Part shown: piece by piece, positions 13,527-25,560 of the stretch
Layout of the letters: every line of letters begins with the position of its first letter
How positions within the stretch are numbered: the stretch's first letter is position 1
Origin: Chamaea fasciata
Taxonomy: Eukaryota; Chordata; Aves; Passeriformes; Sylviidae
Assembly: GCA_029207755.1 (NCBI GenBank)
Contig: JARCOQ010000006.1
Location: 24,014,022 to 24,078,021, forward strand
Length of the DNA: 64,000 bases
Direction: 5' to 3'
Notes under the pieces: model-generated
The model's input: the letters and a program-made list of their open reading frames with translations, nothing else
What the model was told of the DNA's origin: nothing
Database searches by the model: none
Program-made: the position numbers and the translations under genes

Positions 13527-15101
13527 GTAACCTTGATTTGTTTCTAATTTCTATGTTATCAGTAATCCACCTAAGATAATTGAATAGGCAAAACTTCTGT
13601 GTCCTGTATCAAAGTTACATTATGTAACAGTTAAATTCCTAATGATTTGGGTACTGAAAAAGTTCCTTTGGTGCAAAGCATTACTGGCATCACAGGCTCC
13701 TTGTGTAAATGAGGACAAATTTTAATTTTTTCTTTCCATTACAATGAATTCATTTTTTTTTAATGACAGGGGAAATTACCCTGATTAAATTTATCACAGC
13801 CTTATAACAAATGGAAATTTCTGCCTCAGTCCAGAGTCGGTGATTATGTTCAATGCTCATTGAAACTAAGAGCATTCTCCAAAATGGCATTTCAGTGGCT
13901 TTGATGTGCAACTGCACTAAAAAAGTCACATCTCTGATGACATGGTGGTTTCATGTTGCCTGTATTGAAAAACAATGAAGTTGAGTTGCATTCTAATATT
14001 AACTGTGAATGTTCCTGCTGTGAAATGATGATGTTACTGTTAGTTTTTTCTTTCTGTCCTATGATGTTGGAACAAATCATCACCCAGTACAAAGAAATTC
14101 ATAATAACTACACCAGACACCATGTACTTTCTCCTTAATATAGCTTAATTTGTGCCTTTTTTTTTTTTTCCTGGGGAGGAAAAGGACTGAGTAGAGTATT
14201 CCCAAACTAGAAACAGTCTCTTAGGCAAACCAGAATAGACAGCGAGACTGTGAGGCTTGTAATGGGAAAAAAATATTATACATGATACTGTAGTTTCTTT
14301 AAGTTATGCCATGCAGCCTTTTACTGAGTTTCTAGCAAGTTAAGAATTTTTAGCACTGTACTTTCTGCTGCAAACTTTGTATTACTGTAGGAGATCTACA
14401 GCAGCTGAACTTGGAAGTGCAGTTTTAGAATAGATTTTCAGCAACACTAAGTTCTTTAACAAGAGAAAGGATTTGAGACTGCACACAGTAATAACTGTAG
14501 ATAAGACAGGGCAGAAATTTTGCCTAGGTGCCTTCAAAGCTATTTGATCTGGAGGCAGTCATTCGTTGGTCTGTTTTAACTTCATGGGGAAAGGTCATGA
14601 AATCCTGAAAAATATTGCTGGAAAATGAGAGACTGCACACAGTAATCATGCAAAGATTACATGTCTTCTGGATTGAATGCAACAGAAATTCTGGCACAGA
14701 ACAAGTGATGCTGAAAGGCTTTTAAAGCAGTCCTAAAGTAATTGGCACTACAACCTAAGGGGCAGAAGTGTTATTTATTTTTAAGGAAAGTAGAGATATA
14801 TTTGAGGAAGAATGATTAGCCAAAAGTTGTTCCTGCATGTCTCTAATCATGATAAATGATGTAACTAGATACATAATGTAAGTAAAATGGAGATTGCTGC
14901 AAATGAAAAGTGTGATAAGCAGGACTGAACAGACAGTGAAACCAGTCCTCTTTTGTAATGATGATGATTTCCTTTGGATTTTAAGTTCCTGATGAAAAGT
15001 AGATGCTGGTTCCACCTCTTTTAATTTAGGGGGTTGCTCTCTAATTTCAGCTGCTCTAAGCTCTAAGTGCATATCATATATCACAAGAGATCACAAGCTG
15101 G
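13527..15101. other. Intergenic, includes an 18-bp direct repeat
   Basis: AT-rich sequence. Contains a poly-T run at about 14158-14170 and the direct repeat pair listed at 14475-14646. A 109-codon open frame on the minus strand at 14755-15084 has no recognisable features. Confidence 0.55.
14475..14646. repeat. 18-bp direct repeat, two exact copies 154 bases apart
   Basis: gagactgcacacagtaat occurs at 14475-14492 and again at 14629-14646. The flanks do not match. Confidence 0.85.
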
Positions 15102-15224
15102 ATGAGCTGGCTGAATTTTAATGATGCAGTGGAAGAAATCCCCTTTGAGAGGGTTCCTGGTGATCCAGCGCCCAAGCTCAGATGCCAAATCTATGCAAGT
15201 AATCGCAACATCACTTGTCTCTAA
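15102..15224 (+). other. Short open frame (40 codons), unidentified
   Basis: From ATG 15102 to TAA 15222-15224. It starts MSWLNFNDAVEEIPFERVPG and has a composition unlike the AT-rich background. In-frame stops lie just upstream and there is no convincing splice site at its start. An AATAAA lies at 15444-15449. Possibly a decayed coding fragment or chance. Confidence 0.12.
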
Positions 15225-16755
15225 ATATTTATATTTATTTTCTTGGAAGAAAATAATTTCTGCTTATATCTTTCACACCTCTTGTCCCACATGGCCATAG
15301 CACCTGAATTAATATCAGGCCCTGGTCTATTACATTACCCAGTATATCAATCTGAAATGGGACACAGGGGAACTATGTAACCTCTGCAATACGACACACT
15401 TTGGAGCCATTATGTCAGCAAGTCATGATGTCTGTGGAAGGCAAATAAATTATTGACTGTTGAAAGAAACTAACGCTGGTCTCAATTTTTAAGGTACCTT
15501 GTCAACTTGGGCACACATTTATTACAGACCTAGAAGTTGAAAACAATGTTTCATAATATATTGGAGATTTGGCTGGTTTTCCATCTCAGAGATAACATAG
15601 TAAGAATCAGGGAATGAAAATAAATAATTTGTCAATTTCTAAATCCTGAAACACAGTGAAATAAGTAGGTATTACAAGCAAAGCCTACTTTTTCTCATCT
15701 TGAACTAAAAAAACCCAAACTGATAGACAGGATTTTACCAGTAGGGCAATACAAGAGACTGATTGTTCACAGTAAAAAGGAGAGCATATCTATACTAATT
15801 CCAAAAGATGTGATTTCATTTTAGAAATGAAACAAATATTTCAAATATATCACATAAATTTAGAGGCTTGAAAAAAGTGAAAAATAATAAGCTTCTCATC
15901 TAACCAGTTCTAAAATCCTCAAGCTGAGGCTACCCTTTCCTTCCCATTTCTTCAATTTTTTGGAAAATCCAGGCTCATTGGCAGAGCTGTTGAGTACCTT
16001 TAGCTTGAGCATCTCTTGAAGGATTCCTTGAAGCACTTTTCAGAAAGGTCCAAAGTGAGGATGTAAGAGAACTGAAGTAATCCCCTTTGCTTTCCAACCA
16101 CCGTTCCAAATTATTAAGGTGGAAAAAAGCTAGGAAAAAACCTGTCTTTAGCAGGATGGAGATTAATGTCTCTTTTAAATCTGCACTGTTTCTTCTGAGT
16201 GCCTCATGTTTGATTTTCCTCACTTGGAAAGCATAAAATCGTGTGTAGGTTGAGATATAGTCAAAAACTCCTTTGTATGGTTTGTGCTGCCAACATTCAC
16301 ATCACGACAGCCATTTCTGGAAGTATGAAACACATGGCTTGTAGTGCTGGCAGTGAACCGCAGGGATTAGAAGAAATATTGCCAACTGTATACAAGGAAA
16401 CAGTGATACCACAACTTTGATGAAAACAGCACCTGGAGGACAGCAGAGGAAAACGTTCTTCCTAGTATTGCTGTAAATGAGAACCCAGTAGAGTAGGTAG
16501 ATGTTCATGTGGGAAATGTTGTACATTATCAGTGAACTTCTTTCCTGAAAGCATTTTATTGTCAAGAGTTTTACAGATACCAGAAGCAATTCAAAATGGT
16601 GAGAAAGCTCCTTAATGACTATATTGTTCACACATTGGGCAAAATTTGCGGTCACACTGAGACATCCAGTGATATTATGGACATGTTCTTACACAGTGTT
16701 ACAGCACACTTTTGTCATATTTTTGTCTTTTCTGACAATAAAAAATGCACAACAG
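15225..16755. other. Intergenic, no gene recognised
   Basis: Two minus-strand open frames (16302-16655, 117 codons; 15975-16223, 82 codons) lie just downstream, on that strand, of the coiled-coil-like fragment at 16756-17014. Neither reads like a known protein. No repeat identified. Confidence 0.5.
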
Positions 16756-17014
16756 TTAAAAATCTGCTAGAAACTGGCTGAATTTGCTGGTTGTTCAAGA
16801 GTGTTTTCTGCAGTCCCAGTTGTTTCTGTCCCAGGCATTTCAGCTCGGCAAGCTTGTCTTCAAGCTCTCTTTCATCATGATGGCAAATTTGTCATTGCTT
16901 TTCCCAAAGCTGCTCTTGCTTCTTGAGGGCTAAATATGTGTACATGATGTAAGAGGGAAAGATCTGTTTACTTGCCTGCCGCTTTCTCCTCTGGCAGCAC
17001 AATTCCCTGCTTCC
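16756..17014 (-). pseudogene. Possible decayed coding fragment with coiled-coil character
   Basis: On the minus strand one frame is open from 17014 down to a TGA at 16894-16892 and then again to beyond 16756. Around the stop it reads ALKKQEQLWEKQ, stop, QICHHDERELEDKLAELK and continues with Q/L/K-rich sequence. That is strongly helical and charged, unlike the hydrophobic or S/T-rich products usual for random frames in this DNA, and TGA could be a decayed CGA. The segment is locally more GC-rich. I recognise no parent gene, and no poly-A tail marks a retrocopy. It could be a chance purine-rich stretch. Confidence 0.2.
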
Positions 17015-17248
17015 CTATTCTGTTACTCAGAAAGCTTGTGTTACTTTGATCAAAAATGAGTCATAAGAAAAAAGGCACAGTAATATAAGAGAAACACTTT
17101 CTGTTTGAATGAGAAAGAGAATCTGTAACTCCCAAAAATCTTCAGGACACCATAAGGTTAAAAGTGGAGGACAAAGCCTTCAGCTCCGGTTTTATGTTGT
17201 CTCCAGAATAATTAGTTGCCTGTGGAAGAGGGTTGCTCTTTTTCACAG

Positions 17249-17306
17249 GAAATGTATTACACTGAGACAATCCAAACAACATTACCACAGGACAAGGAGA
17301 AGTATG
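17249..17306 (+). other. Exon-like segment with strong splice sites, unidentified
   Basis: A good pyrimidine tract and acceptor (gctctttttcacag, AG 17247-17248) is followed by 58 bases with an open frame and then a TATG|GTGAGC donor at 17307. The frame reads EMYYTETIQTTLPQDKEKY plus one base. It is too short to identify and pseudo-exons like this are common in intergenic DNA. Confidence 0.15.
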
Positions 17307-18169
17307 GTGAGCATCAGCAGTAGCTGAGGACTTTTCATTCACGAGAAGTTACACAGAAAGAGAGGCACCTTCTTGGCTGAGATTAAAGGGATAAATAATG
17401 AACAAACTCAAAAGAGAACTACTTCTTTTGCTCTAATGTCTTTAAGGCATAGCTTAAAAGAGTTTGCATCAAAGAGATAGTCTTCTTCAGTGAGTCAACC
17501 TTTTCCAACCCAGAAAAAAAACCCAGCTTAATTCTTGTGGTGTTTTCTCTTCCGACCCATGAAAATACTACTGCATTTAGGGTAGCAAAAATGCACTAAA
17601 ATAATTTTTTAAATGCTCATGATTATTTGGATGATGTAAACAGGTTTGAAAATGTAAGAGTGAATCTATAGTGTTTGGACAACTGTAAATATATGCATAT
17701 AATTTTTTCCAAAATGAATCCATGTCTCAAGATATCTTAAGTAGGACATAGGTACATTAATTATAGACAAATATATAAATATTTTTATAAAATAGATATA
17801 CTATTGGTAGCATCTAAAAGTATAAATACAGATACAAAAATGCAATTTACACCAAGGGCAACCATATTGGCCTTTTTAAGTCTTCCCTTCAACGCTTTGA
17901 TATGCATCATCATTCTCATATTTAGAGTACATGCTCTTTAGAGCACTGAATCCTCTCTTACAATTTATGTTAAATATTGGAGGAAGTACAATAAATAACT
18001 AGAATATTTACAAATAATGTTATATTTATATGATCTTATCATTTTTCTGAGTTCTTACAGCCCCTCTAAGAGTTCAATAAACAAGACTGATCATGACATG
18101 GTAAGACAGATTATTTTGCCTCCAGACTTAGCTCTGAAATACAACCAAACTTGAAAATTGTCCTTACAG
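17307..18169. other. Very AT-rich spacer
   Basis: Contains a strongly AT-rich tract (about 17690-17830, with repeated ATATA and AAATAT). No gene or transposon recognised. Confidence 0.6.
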
Positions 18170-18241
18170 GGCATTTGTGCATTCTGGGAAGATGTGGTAG
18201 ATTACAAAGAAGTTGATGAGTTCATGTAGGAAGTTATCAAG
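18170..18241 (+). other. Exon-like segment with one stop, faintly RGS-like
   Basis: An acceptor (gtccttacag, AG 18168-18169) and a donor (CAAG|GTAGGA, GT 18242-18243) enclose exactly 72 bases, 24 codons in phase 0. The frame reads GICAFWEDVVDYKEVDEFM, then TAG (18227-18229), then EVIK. The F-W-x-x-V-x-D-Y-K spacing resembles a helix of RGS domains (F-W-x-x-C-x-E-Y-K in RGS4). The TAG could be a C-to-T change from CAG. The similarity is weak and short, so this may be a fossil exon or a chance match. Confidence 0.18.
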
Positions 18242-21200
18242 GTAGGACTGTCTCTCTATAAAAAGTAATTATTGTAAACAGAGAAAGAGTGAAAAATATA
18301 CTGATCACTGATGATATTATGAACCACAGATGAAAAGATGAAATGAAATGTGCTTGTATGGAATAACATATTTTTGATAATTCTTATTTTCCCCCTGTAA
18401 AAATCAATCCTGCTACTGCAGTTTTCATTTGGCAATGAAGATAAATTCATATCAGATACATGTTTTAATGGTACTCAGCTTGGGGCATACAAAGATTTTG
18501 GGCTCTCCTATATGGAGGAAAAAAGCTATTTCTGTTCCTAATTTCAAACCGGTGTTATTATTAGTTTTCCCTTTTTTACCTTCCTCCGTCACCAAACTCT
18601 ACTCTGACCAGGCACCGCCCTTCAAAGACAAAAAGTCCTGTATGGCATACTGGGCTGCTGAAATTTCCACAGAAACACCACTGAGTAAGAAAAACTTTTT
18701 GGTGTAAAACCTGCTGGTCCTTAGGGATGACTTGGAGGGCATTTTGCCTTTAGCAGCCTCATCCCTTGCCAGACTATAATTCACATGCATTTTTGTGGAC
18801 AACTTCACCCATGTAAGACTATGACCTCATTGAATATTACCATGCTATATGACTTTCTGTAATGTGTGATCATAATTGATTGATACATGGGAGCAGAAAT
18901 ACAACAGAGCCATTATACTGTATATTTTGCTGTCTGCTAGGAGATAAAATGACTGGCAGCATCTTTACAAATGATTTATATGTGCCTTTGAAAAGACAGC
19001 ACGCCAAAGGGCAAGTGACCTTAACCAGCAGAAATCCACAAAAAAAACCCCACAAACAAACAAACAAACAAAAAACCCCAAACCAACAAAACAAACCCTC
19101 AGGAAGGCGCCTGAAGTGAAAAATGCTGTTTAGGCTGGGATTGGTCAGTTAGTCCAGCCCTTGTTTTTGTGACTAGGAGGATGCATGTTCTAAGGACTGA
19201 TTATAAAATCAAGGCCTTGCTGCCACTGAGCACTGAGAAATTGCTTCCCATCTAGAATTTTATTGGGGACACTGACAGGAATATGACAACCATAACTCAG
19301 CACAGGAAGAACCAGGTGTTTTTGGCTGTGTACAGTAAGTTATCTGGATCACATAGTAAAGCACAAAGGAAGGCTGAAGACAATTTGAGCACAGCTTTGG
19401 TGTTACACTGGAGGCAATGGCATTTCAGTGAAGGAAGTGCACACGAGCAGGGCTAATATTGCTGTGCAAATTGTACAAGAGGAGTGGAAATGAAAGCTGC
19501 CTTGCCACAGCACAAAAAGGTCAGCATGCATTGATTGAGTCAGTGTGTGGTCACACTGGGACCAGCTGGTTATGAGGGAATTTAATAGGCTTCGGCAAAA
19601 TTTGGGAAAAGACAGATGTTTCAGAGCTGGCTGTGTTCCTGCAGCATGATTGTCATAGTGTAATTTCCCACTGGTGTGTTTCCCATCCTAGGAAGCCCAA
19701 TTAGCCGATGAAGTTTGCTTGCAGCAGGCAGAACTAAGAATGCACCGGTTTTCCCCCAAGCAGCTACTTTCTTGTTTTATGCATGCAAGGAAAAACAAAA
19801 AGTTGTCTTTTTCAGTTAACTGAGCCATAGCACCAGCACTTTATACTAGCAAATCTTTAAAAAAAGGCTGTTCTGTATATTCCCGATGTCTCTTATCTCC
19901 AGAGCACTCTAATGTTTTCCTTTCAAAATTACACACTCAGGATTTTTGTCCCTTTTTCTGGGAAGCACATAACTTTATAACTGACTCAATGTCCCCTTCT
20001 CCAAGCCATTTCCAAAACACACTTTTTTCTTTTGCTTTATAGCTTTATGACCACTATTTTCAGGGTCTTAATCCTCTCATCCAGATGAGTCTGCTTACTT
20101 TTCTTCCCTGGACTCTTCTGTTCCCCTTATCTCAACCAAAATCAGATATACTGCAGCCCAGTCCACATATAGAACATTTTAAAATTCTTCACAGAGTTCA
20201 GGGAAGACACTGGAGGCACACTGCCCTTTGCAAACTGGTCTGGATATTCTACCTCTTTCACATGGATGGAAATGTGTTGAACACTACATCAATGAACAAA
20301 TGTGACAGTACAAGGTTTATATTCTTCCTCTTATTGTCAGAAAAACAGTCTTCTAATTTTCTCCTTCCTTTCTCCAAGTTATGTACTTGAATTTTGGCTA
20401 GTGGTGCTCTGAGGGACGTTGACTGTTTTTATTGGTGTCAGTTACCTTATATTGAGTTCAACCACCTGCATTTCTTGTCTGTGTAAGCTTGTACATTTCC
20501 AAAGGTACTGTGAAGATACTTCTCACAAAACCCTCTGAAGTGTTTTAGAGAATATTGTCCATTAACACAGAATCCATGCAGGAAATAAATTTTATTACCC
20601 TTATTCCATGGTAACAAGATGTAAAGATCAGCATTTGAAGATGGATTATAACACACAATCAAGAGTATCTACTGCCACTCCAGATGACTTGAAAATGCAA
20701 ATGAATAGTGCTAACTTCTTCACCTTCAGAATCCAAAGGCCTTGAGGGAGAATAGTTCTTGGTCTTGGCAGCATACCCAGAGCAGACTTCTGCAGTGAAA
20801 CAAAAGAAACACACACAAAAAGTGGACACGTAAAAATGATTGTTATAAGAGAGAGTTCCTAACTCTCCATAAAATTCATGTAACTAGCTATGAAGATATT
20901 TAATTTTTTTGGATCTATCTCCATCTGTTGAGATTCAAGGCTTACTAAAACTCCAAACTGAAAGTTTGTGATATAATAACTTACAGAACTTGTTCTGTTA
21001 TAATAAACAAAGAGTTAGAGAATCAGGGGGGCTTCACTCTAACATAAAATGTTACATTAGTACTACATGTAAAATGTTAGCATCTTGGACTTCCCCAAAG
21101 GAGGATGAGTATAGCCAAATACATCCTTCCATGTAGGTTCATAGTTTCAGGATAGAAAACCGTTACATTTGCAATACAGAAAGAATTCTGTGCCTTAGAG

Positions 21201-21995
21201 ACTTTGCGCAGGTCTTGTCCTAGTGTATAGATCTCCAGGATTTATAGACATTACAGAATCTTGAATAATTTTCTTTCACCTACTTGACAGCAAACAGGTT
21301 GCATTTAACAAATTTATATCTCCAGGAGAGACATTTAATCTTCATACAAAGACATGAAACAATTAAAAATTCACCATTTCCCTTAAGATTCCCTATAATG
21401 ATTAATCATCTTCATTGCTGAAAAAGTATCATGCCAGAAGTGTCTGGCATTACTTTCTGTCCATATGTTCTTATTATGACCCTACCATATTAAATATCTT
21501 CTTAATGAACAATTTATTACTGTGAAGGCACTTACAAGGTGTAATCAAGCCACTTCTCAAGCCGCTCTTTTTGGGCTGAACAGATTGGGCTCTCAAACTC
21601 TTCACTGCAAGGCAATTCCTCCAGCCTTTAAATCATTTATGTTTCTTTCATCTAGAGATTTCCTACCTACCTTTTTACTATGCAGACATTTAAACTATAC
21701 ACAGTTTCGCAATATAATGTCAGTCTTGGCATAGCTAAAAATAAATTAATTTCTCATACACCTATTGCTAATTTAAGTATCAAGTGACTGCCAGCTCTTT
21801 TTAGTGCTGCATCACATGAGTGCTTATGTGGAGTTGTTTTTTTATTAAGGATAAGTACCAGGTCCTTAATTTCTTTGAAGTCTGCTCTTGGTTTTTAATA
21901 CTAAAACATGCCTATTTTCATATTTACTAAAATACTAATTTAGTTCACTCATCCTGCTATCCTGCTAATCTATTCAGGGTGGGTTTTTTTTTTTA
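18242..21995. other. Intergenic, no gene recognised
   Basis: Moderately AT-rich. The part at 19120-19790 is less AT-rich and free of recognisable repeats. A CAAA-rich patch occurs at 19038-19097. A 101-codon frame at 20085-20390 has no recognisable features. Confidence 0.55.
19038..19097. repeat. CAAA/CCCA-rich low-complexity sequence
   Basis: Repeated CAAA units followed by AACCCC and AACAAAAC. Simple sequence only. Confidence 0.8.
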
Positions 21996-22034
21996 GTTTT
22001 GTTTGTTTGCTTGTTTGTTTGTTTGTTTGTTTTG
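21996..22034. repeat. (TTTG)n microsatellite
   Basis: Nine or so TTTG units with one interruption (TTGC). It lies about 10 bases after a T11 run. Confidence 0.9.
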
Positions 22035-23061
22035 CCATGGTTTTACTTACCTATTTATTATGGATAAAAATTTTGGTTGTTAATGGACAAAAGCATTCTA
22101 TGATGCTTGAAGTAGAAGCAGAAAATACCACCACAAGAAAAATAGAAACATTAAAGAAAAAACTCCAACAGGTTACTTGCAAACGCATTTGCACTTCCAT
22201 GTCCTGATTGGCTCTGCTGTCTTTTTCTTAAGTTTCTGGCTTTTTTTTTTTCTTATCATTATTTTTAAACACCTTTTTAGAAACCTTAGTTCTCCTTAGT
22301 ATAGATATGAATTTTCCTTCTTCATCAAGATCTTTAGCTTTGATTATTCATTCATAGCAAATTGATTGCTCGTAAGCTTTATTGATTCCACAGCTTTTTT
22401 TCTCCTTCTACATGCATTTGCCGGATACTGATTTCCCACACTATCCAAACTGTTGCCTTGACTTCAGTGTTGATCTAAGTAGTCTTCTAAATACGATTTT
22501 CCTCCATTTTGAAAATATAGGTCTTAAAACAGACCTATTTTTATGGGTTTCTTTAGAAACAATATTCTAGGGAAACTAGAATATTGTAATAATCTAGCTA
22601 ATAATTTTTATTTCCAGCAGAATTCTTACTTGTATGTCTTAGTCATAATTTTAATGAGGTTGAGGGAGACAGCAGCAGACTGGCTAGAGCTTACCTGCCT
22701 TTCCCTAAAAAGCTATGCCTTTATATATCATTACTGAAGAAATTCTACCAATAATACAGAAAACTTCCAAGTACATAAAGGCCACAAAAATGCCTGGTAA
22801 GGCCTAGGATATAAATGTGCACAATAGAGAAGCACAAAAGAATGCTCAAGGAAAAAAGTAAAATGAACAACTAGACCACGCTGCTTGGATAGGTTTATTT
22901 TTATCTGACAAGAAGCTTGTTCTACTTAAATATGCAGACCAAATAAACCCTTTATACCCTGGTAACCTACATATAGCTTGAACACTGTCAAAAACAAGCA
23001 GAGGCAGAAACAAAATAAATCACTCCTCTTAACAGAGCCTACATAATGCTCTAATTTCTCT

Positions 23062-23063
<2 letters not shown>
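22035..23063. other. Intergenic, no feature seen
   Basis: AT-rich sequence with short random frames only. Confidence 0.55.

Positions 23064-23093
<30 letters not shown>
23064..23093. repeat. Poly-T run (30 T)
   Basis: The longest homopolymer in the window, following ctctcc and followed by aaaccc. It would be the tail of a minus-strand retrocopy if one lay to the right, but no AATAAA is found next to it on that strand and no parent gene is recognisable. Confidence 0.9.
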
Positions 23094-23097
<4 letters not shown>

Positions 23098-25397
23098 CCA
23101 TGTGTATCTTCCCATAAGTGACAAAGGAACAAAACTACTTTCTCACCCTTAGCTCACCATCCTGCTGGTGTGTGGGATGGATGTACCCTCTGCAGGCTGT
23201 GGAATATGGCAGAGTAATTACATTGTACCTTTGGGACACCTTACAGCTCAGAACCCATTTCTGAGTGGAATCAGTCCTTTTGGTAATGATGTGAGACTGT
23301 TGTCACCTTTGAAATCACAGAAGATGGGAAATACTTTGAATGCCACATGTGAACTTTGGAAAGGTCTAGTTGTAGAAGGAATATTTGGAGCACTTACTGT
23401 GAGGTTTTTACATGTCTGGTTGATAGTATTTTTAGTTGCATTTTGTTTTATGTCCCTTTTCCTAAACTGCAGCCTAAGGGACCCATATTGGGTTTTCAGT
23501 CTCTCCAACTGTATGGAATTTTGTTCTGTCTTAAATAGGAGATATTCATGAAAGGAAACACCCAGAGGTTACTGAGAAGCTTCACCATCACCCTAGATGC
23601 AGTTTGCTTGGTATTAGAATTAGCACAACGGCTAAGTAAAATATGCTAAGTAATTGTGTAACTGAATGCCCTAGATTTTCCACCAGATTAACAGCTGGGG
23701 TGTGACAAGTATGCATGTAGTACCAGAGACAGTTAAGTCAATATCTGTAAAAAGTTTCTTCTAGACTTTTCTTCACAGGATAGCAAACACTTCACTAGGA
23801 CACACTTAAAAGAAGAAAAAAAAAAGAAAAAAAGGAAAAAGGTTACAAACAGCTACTTAAAATTTGGTCTAGAAGATCAAGCACAGGGAGAAGTTTCTCA
23901 TCACCTCTTGTGGGATACAGCCCTCGCAGCCAGCAGCAAAGACACTAAGCACAGATCTTGATAATTAGAAGCCTGAGTAAGTACAGCAGGAGCTAATAAG
24001 GCAATCCTACATATGGGGTGTGTTTAATATTAATAACCTCTGTGAGTTTGGTGTTTCTTGCCAGATACACTAGTGAAATGATGGCAGAACAAAGCCCTTC
24101 ATGTACCTTAGCAAGGCTAAAGTTTGGAAATCTGCATCAAAAGAGACTGTGGTTATGGGTGTGCTGCTCAGAAGTCATGCAGAACTTTGCTATTTTTGTG
24201 TACATGCTATTTCCTTTGCCTTTGTGATTGCCGCTTTTTTTCCCCACTGTATGTCTATAGCCCTTTTCATCCTTCTTGCAGCCCTTGAGGGCAGAAGCCA
24301 CCCAGGACTTGTGTAGTGAACACCCACACCACAGGACTGATTTGCACTGTCCAGTAATCCCCTGGTCTTGACAACTCAGTTTTTCCATGCTTGAACTGTA
24401 TCTTGGGGCCTTCTTCACAGAAAGACTCTCACAGAGCTTGTTTCATTAACAATTGCATGTGAAAACAATATGTCAGTAGGGTCGTTTTACCTGACTGAGG
24501 TGTCTTCCAGTTGATTCATGCTGTGATTTAGAGAACTTGGAAGCCGTTCTTTAGGATTTAAACTATCCTGGGTTTTTGTCTCGTCTTTTAAAGTTTACTT
24601 TAGAGTAGGGAACAATTATTATTTAACCTTTCTGCTAACTGTAAGGACTTATCAGTAAGAAAAATACTTGCTTCATCTCTGGTGCTCTAACTTTTGAACT
24701 GGATTCAATGTCACATGAATTAGTGGCTACATACCAACTAGAGATCTCCTAAGAAGAAATTATTTATTTATTTTTTAAAATTACTTTTGATTTTTTTCTT
24801 TATTTTCTTGTGGTTCCCCCCCTGGTTTTTCTTGATATAAGCTGCAAAAATAGAGATTTCAGTGATTTCTTTGCAGAATTCCCATCCTAACAGAATTTCA
24901 GATCATTTTCTCTGGTGGAGATAGTAGGTGAAAAATTGTCATTTATTTTTTCTTTTCAGTCAAATCACAAATTTTTCATGAATAACAAGAAAAGTATTCA
25001 TATTGACGTGAAATCTATTTTACATAAAAAGACACAATTTTCTGAATCAAAGTTTAATTCAGCCTGCCCCTACCTCATCGTGATACAAAGATTAGTTTTG
25101 TGATTAAAATCTTTTAAATCTGGTTAAAAATTGCATAGTAATTATAGGAGTGTTGACATAAATGGAAGAGAGCAAAATCAGGAAACTGAAAGACTAGTGA
25201 TTCATTTTTGTAATGAAGCTGTTTATTCTCACTGTGAAAAACTGCATTTCTACAAAGTAGATTTTGAGACAATTAATATATTATGTTTCTATTGAGTCAG
25301 CTTTGACAAAGGAACTTTCATTGCAATCTTATCTCCTTTCAGTACTCATCTTTCTATATCAGCTGGATGATGAGAATAAATCTTTTATTTAACCCAG
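23094..25397. other. Intergenic, no gene recognised
   Basis: Includes an A-rich, G-interrupted tract at about 23812-23840. A 127-codon plus-strand frame at 23168-23551 is overlapped by other frames on both strands and has no recognisable domain. Confidence 0.5.
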
Positions 25398-25560
25398 GTA
25401 TCTGTGTAAAGCTCTGCAGAAGGAGTTTCAGCAGATGGAGCTAGTGTGCTTCCAATCTTTGGCACCTGTGCTCAACATGGAAGAAGACGAGTTGAATAGT
25501 TTACAGAACTGTGGCTGGGGATTTGTCAGGGTCAGGGGTGAAGATTTTCTTTTGGCTTAG
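25398..25560 (+). other. Terminal-exon-like segment, unidentified
   Basis: Acceptor-like sequence (cttttatttaacccag, AG 25396-25397) is followed by 53 open codons from 25399 and TAG at 25558-25560. The translation starts YLCKALQKEFQQMELVCFQS and includes NMEEDELNSLQN. An AATAAA lies 223 bases after the stop (25783-25788). This arrangement would suit a last coding exon, but the protein is not recognised and 53 open codons are not significant. Confidence 0.15.

Noticed and set aside
16596..16690. Minus-strand CDRKFCPMC, reminiscent of a zinc finger
   Set aside because: Only two cysteine pairs, stop a few codons later, no upstream frame.
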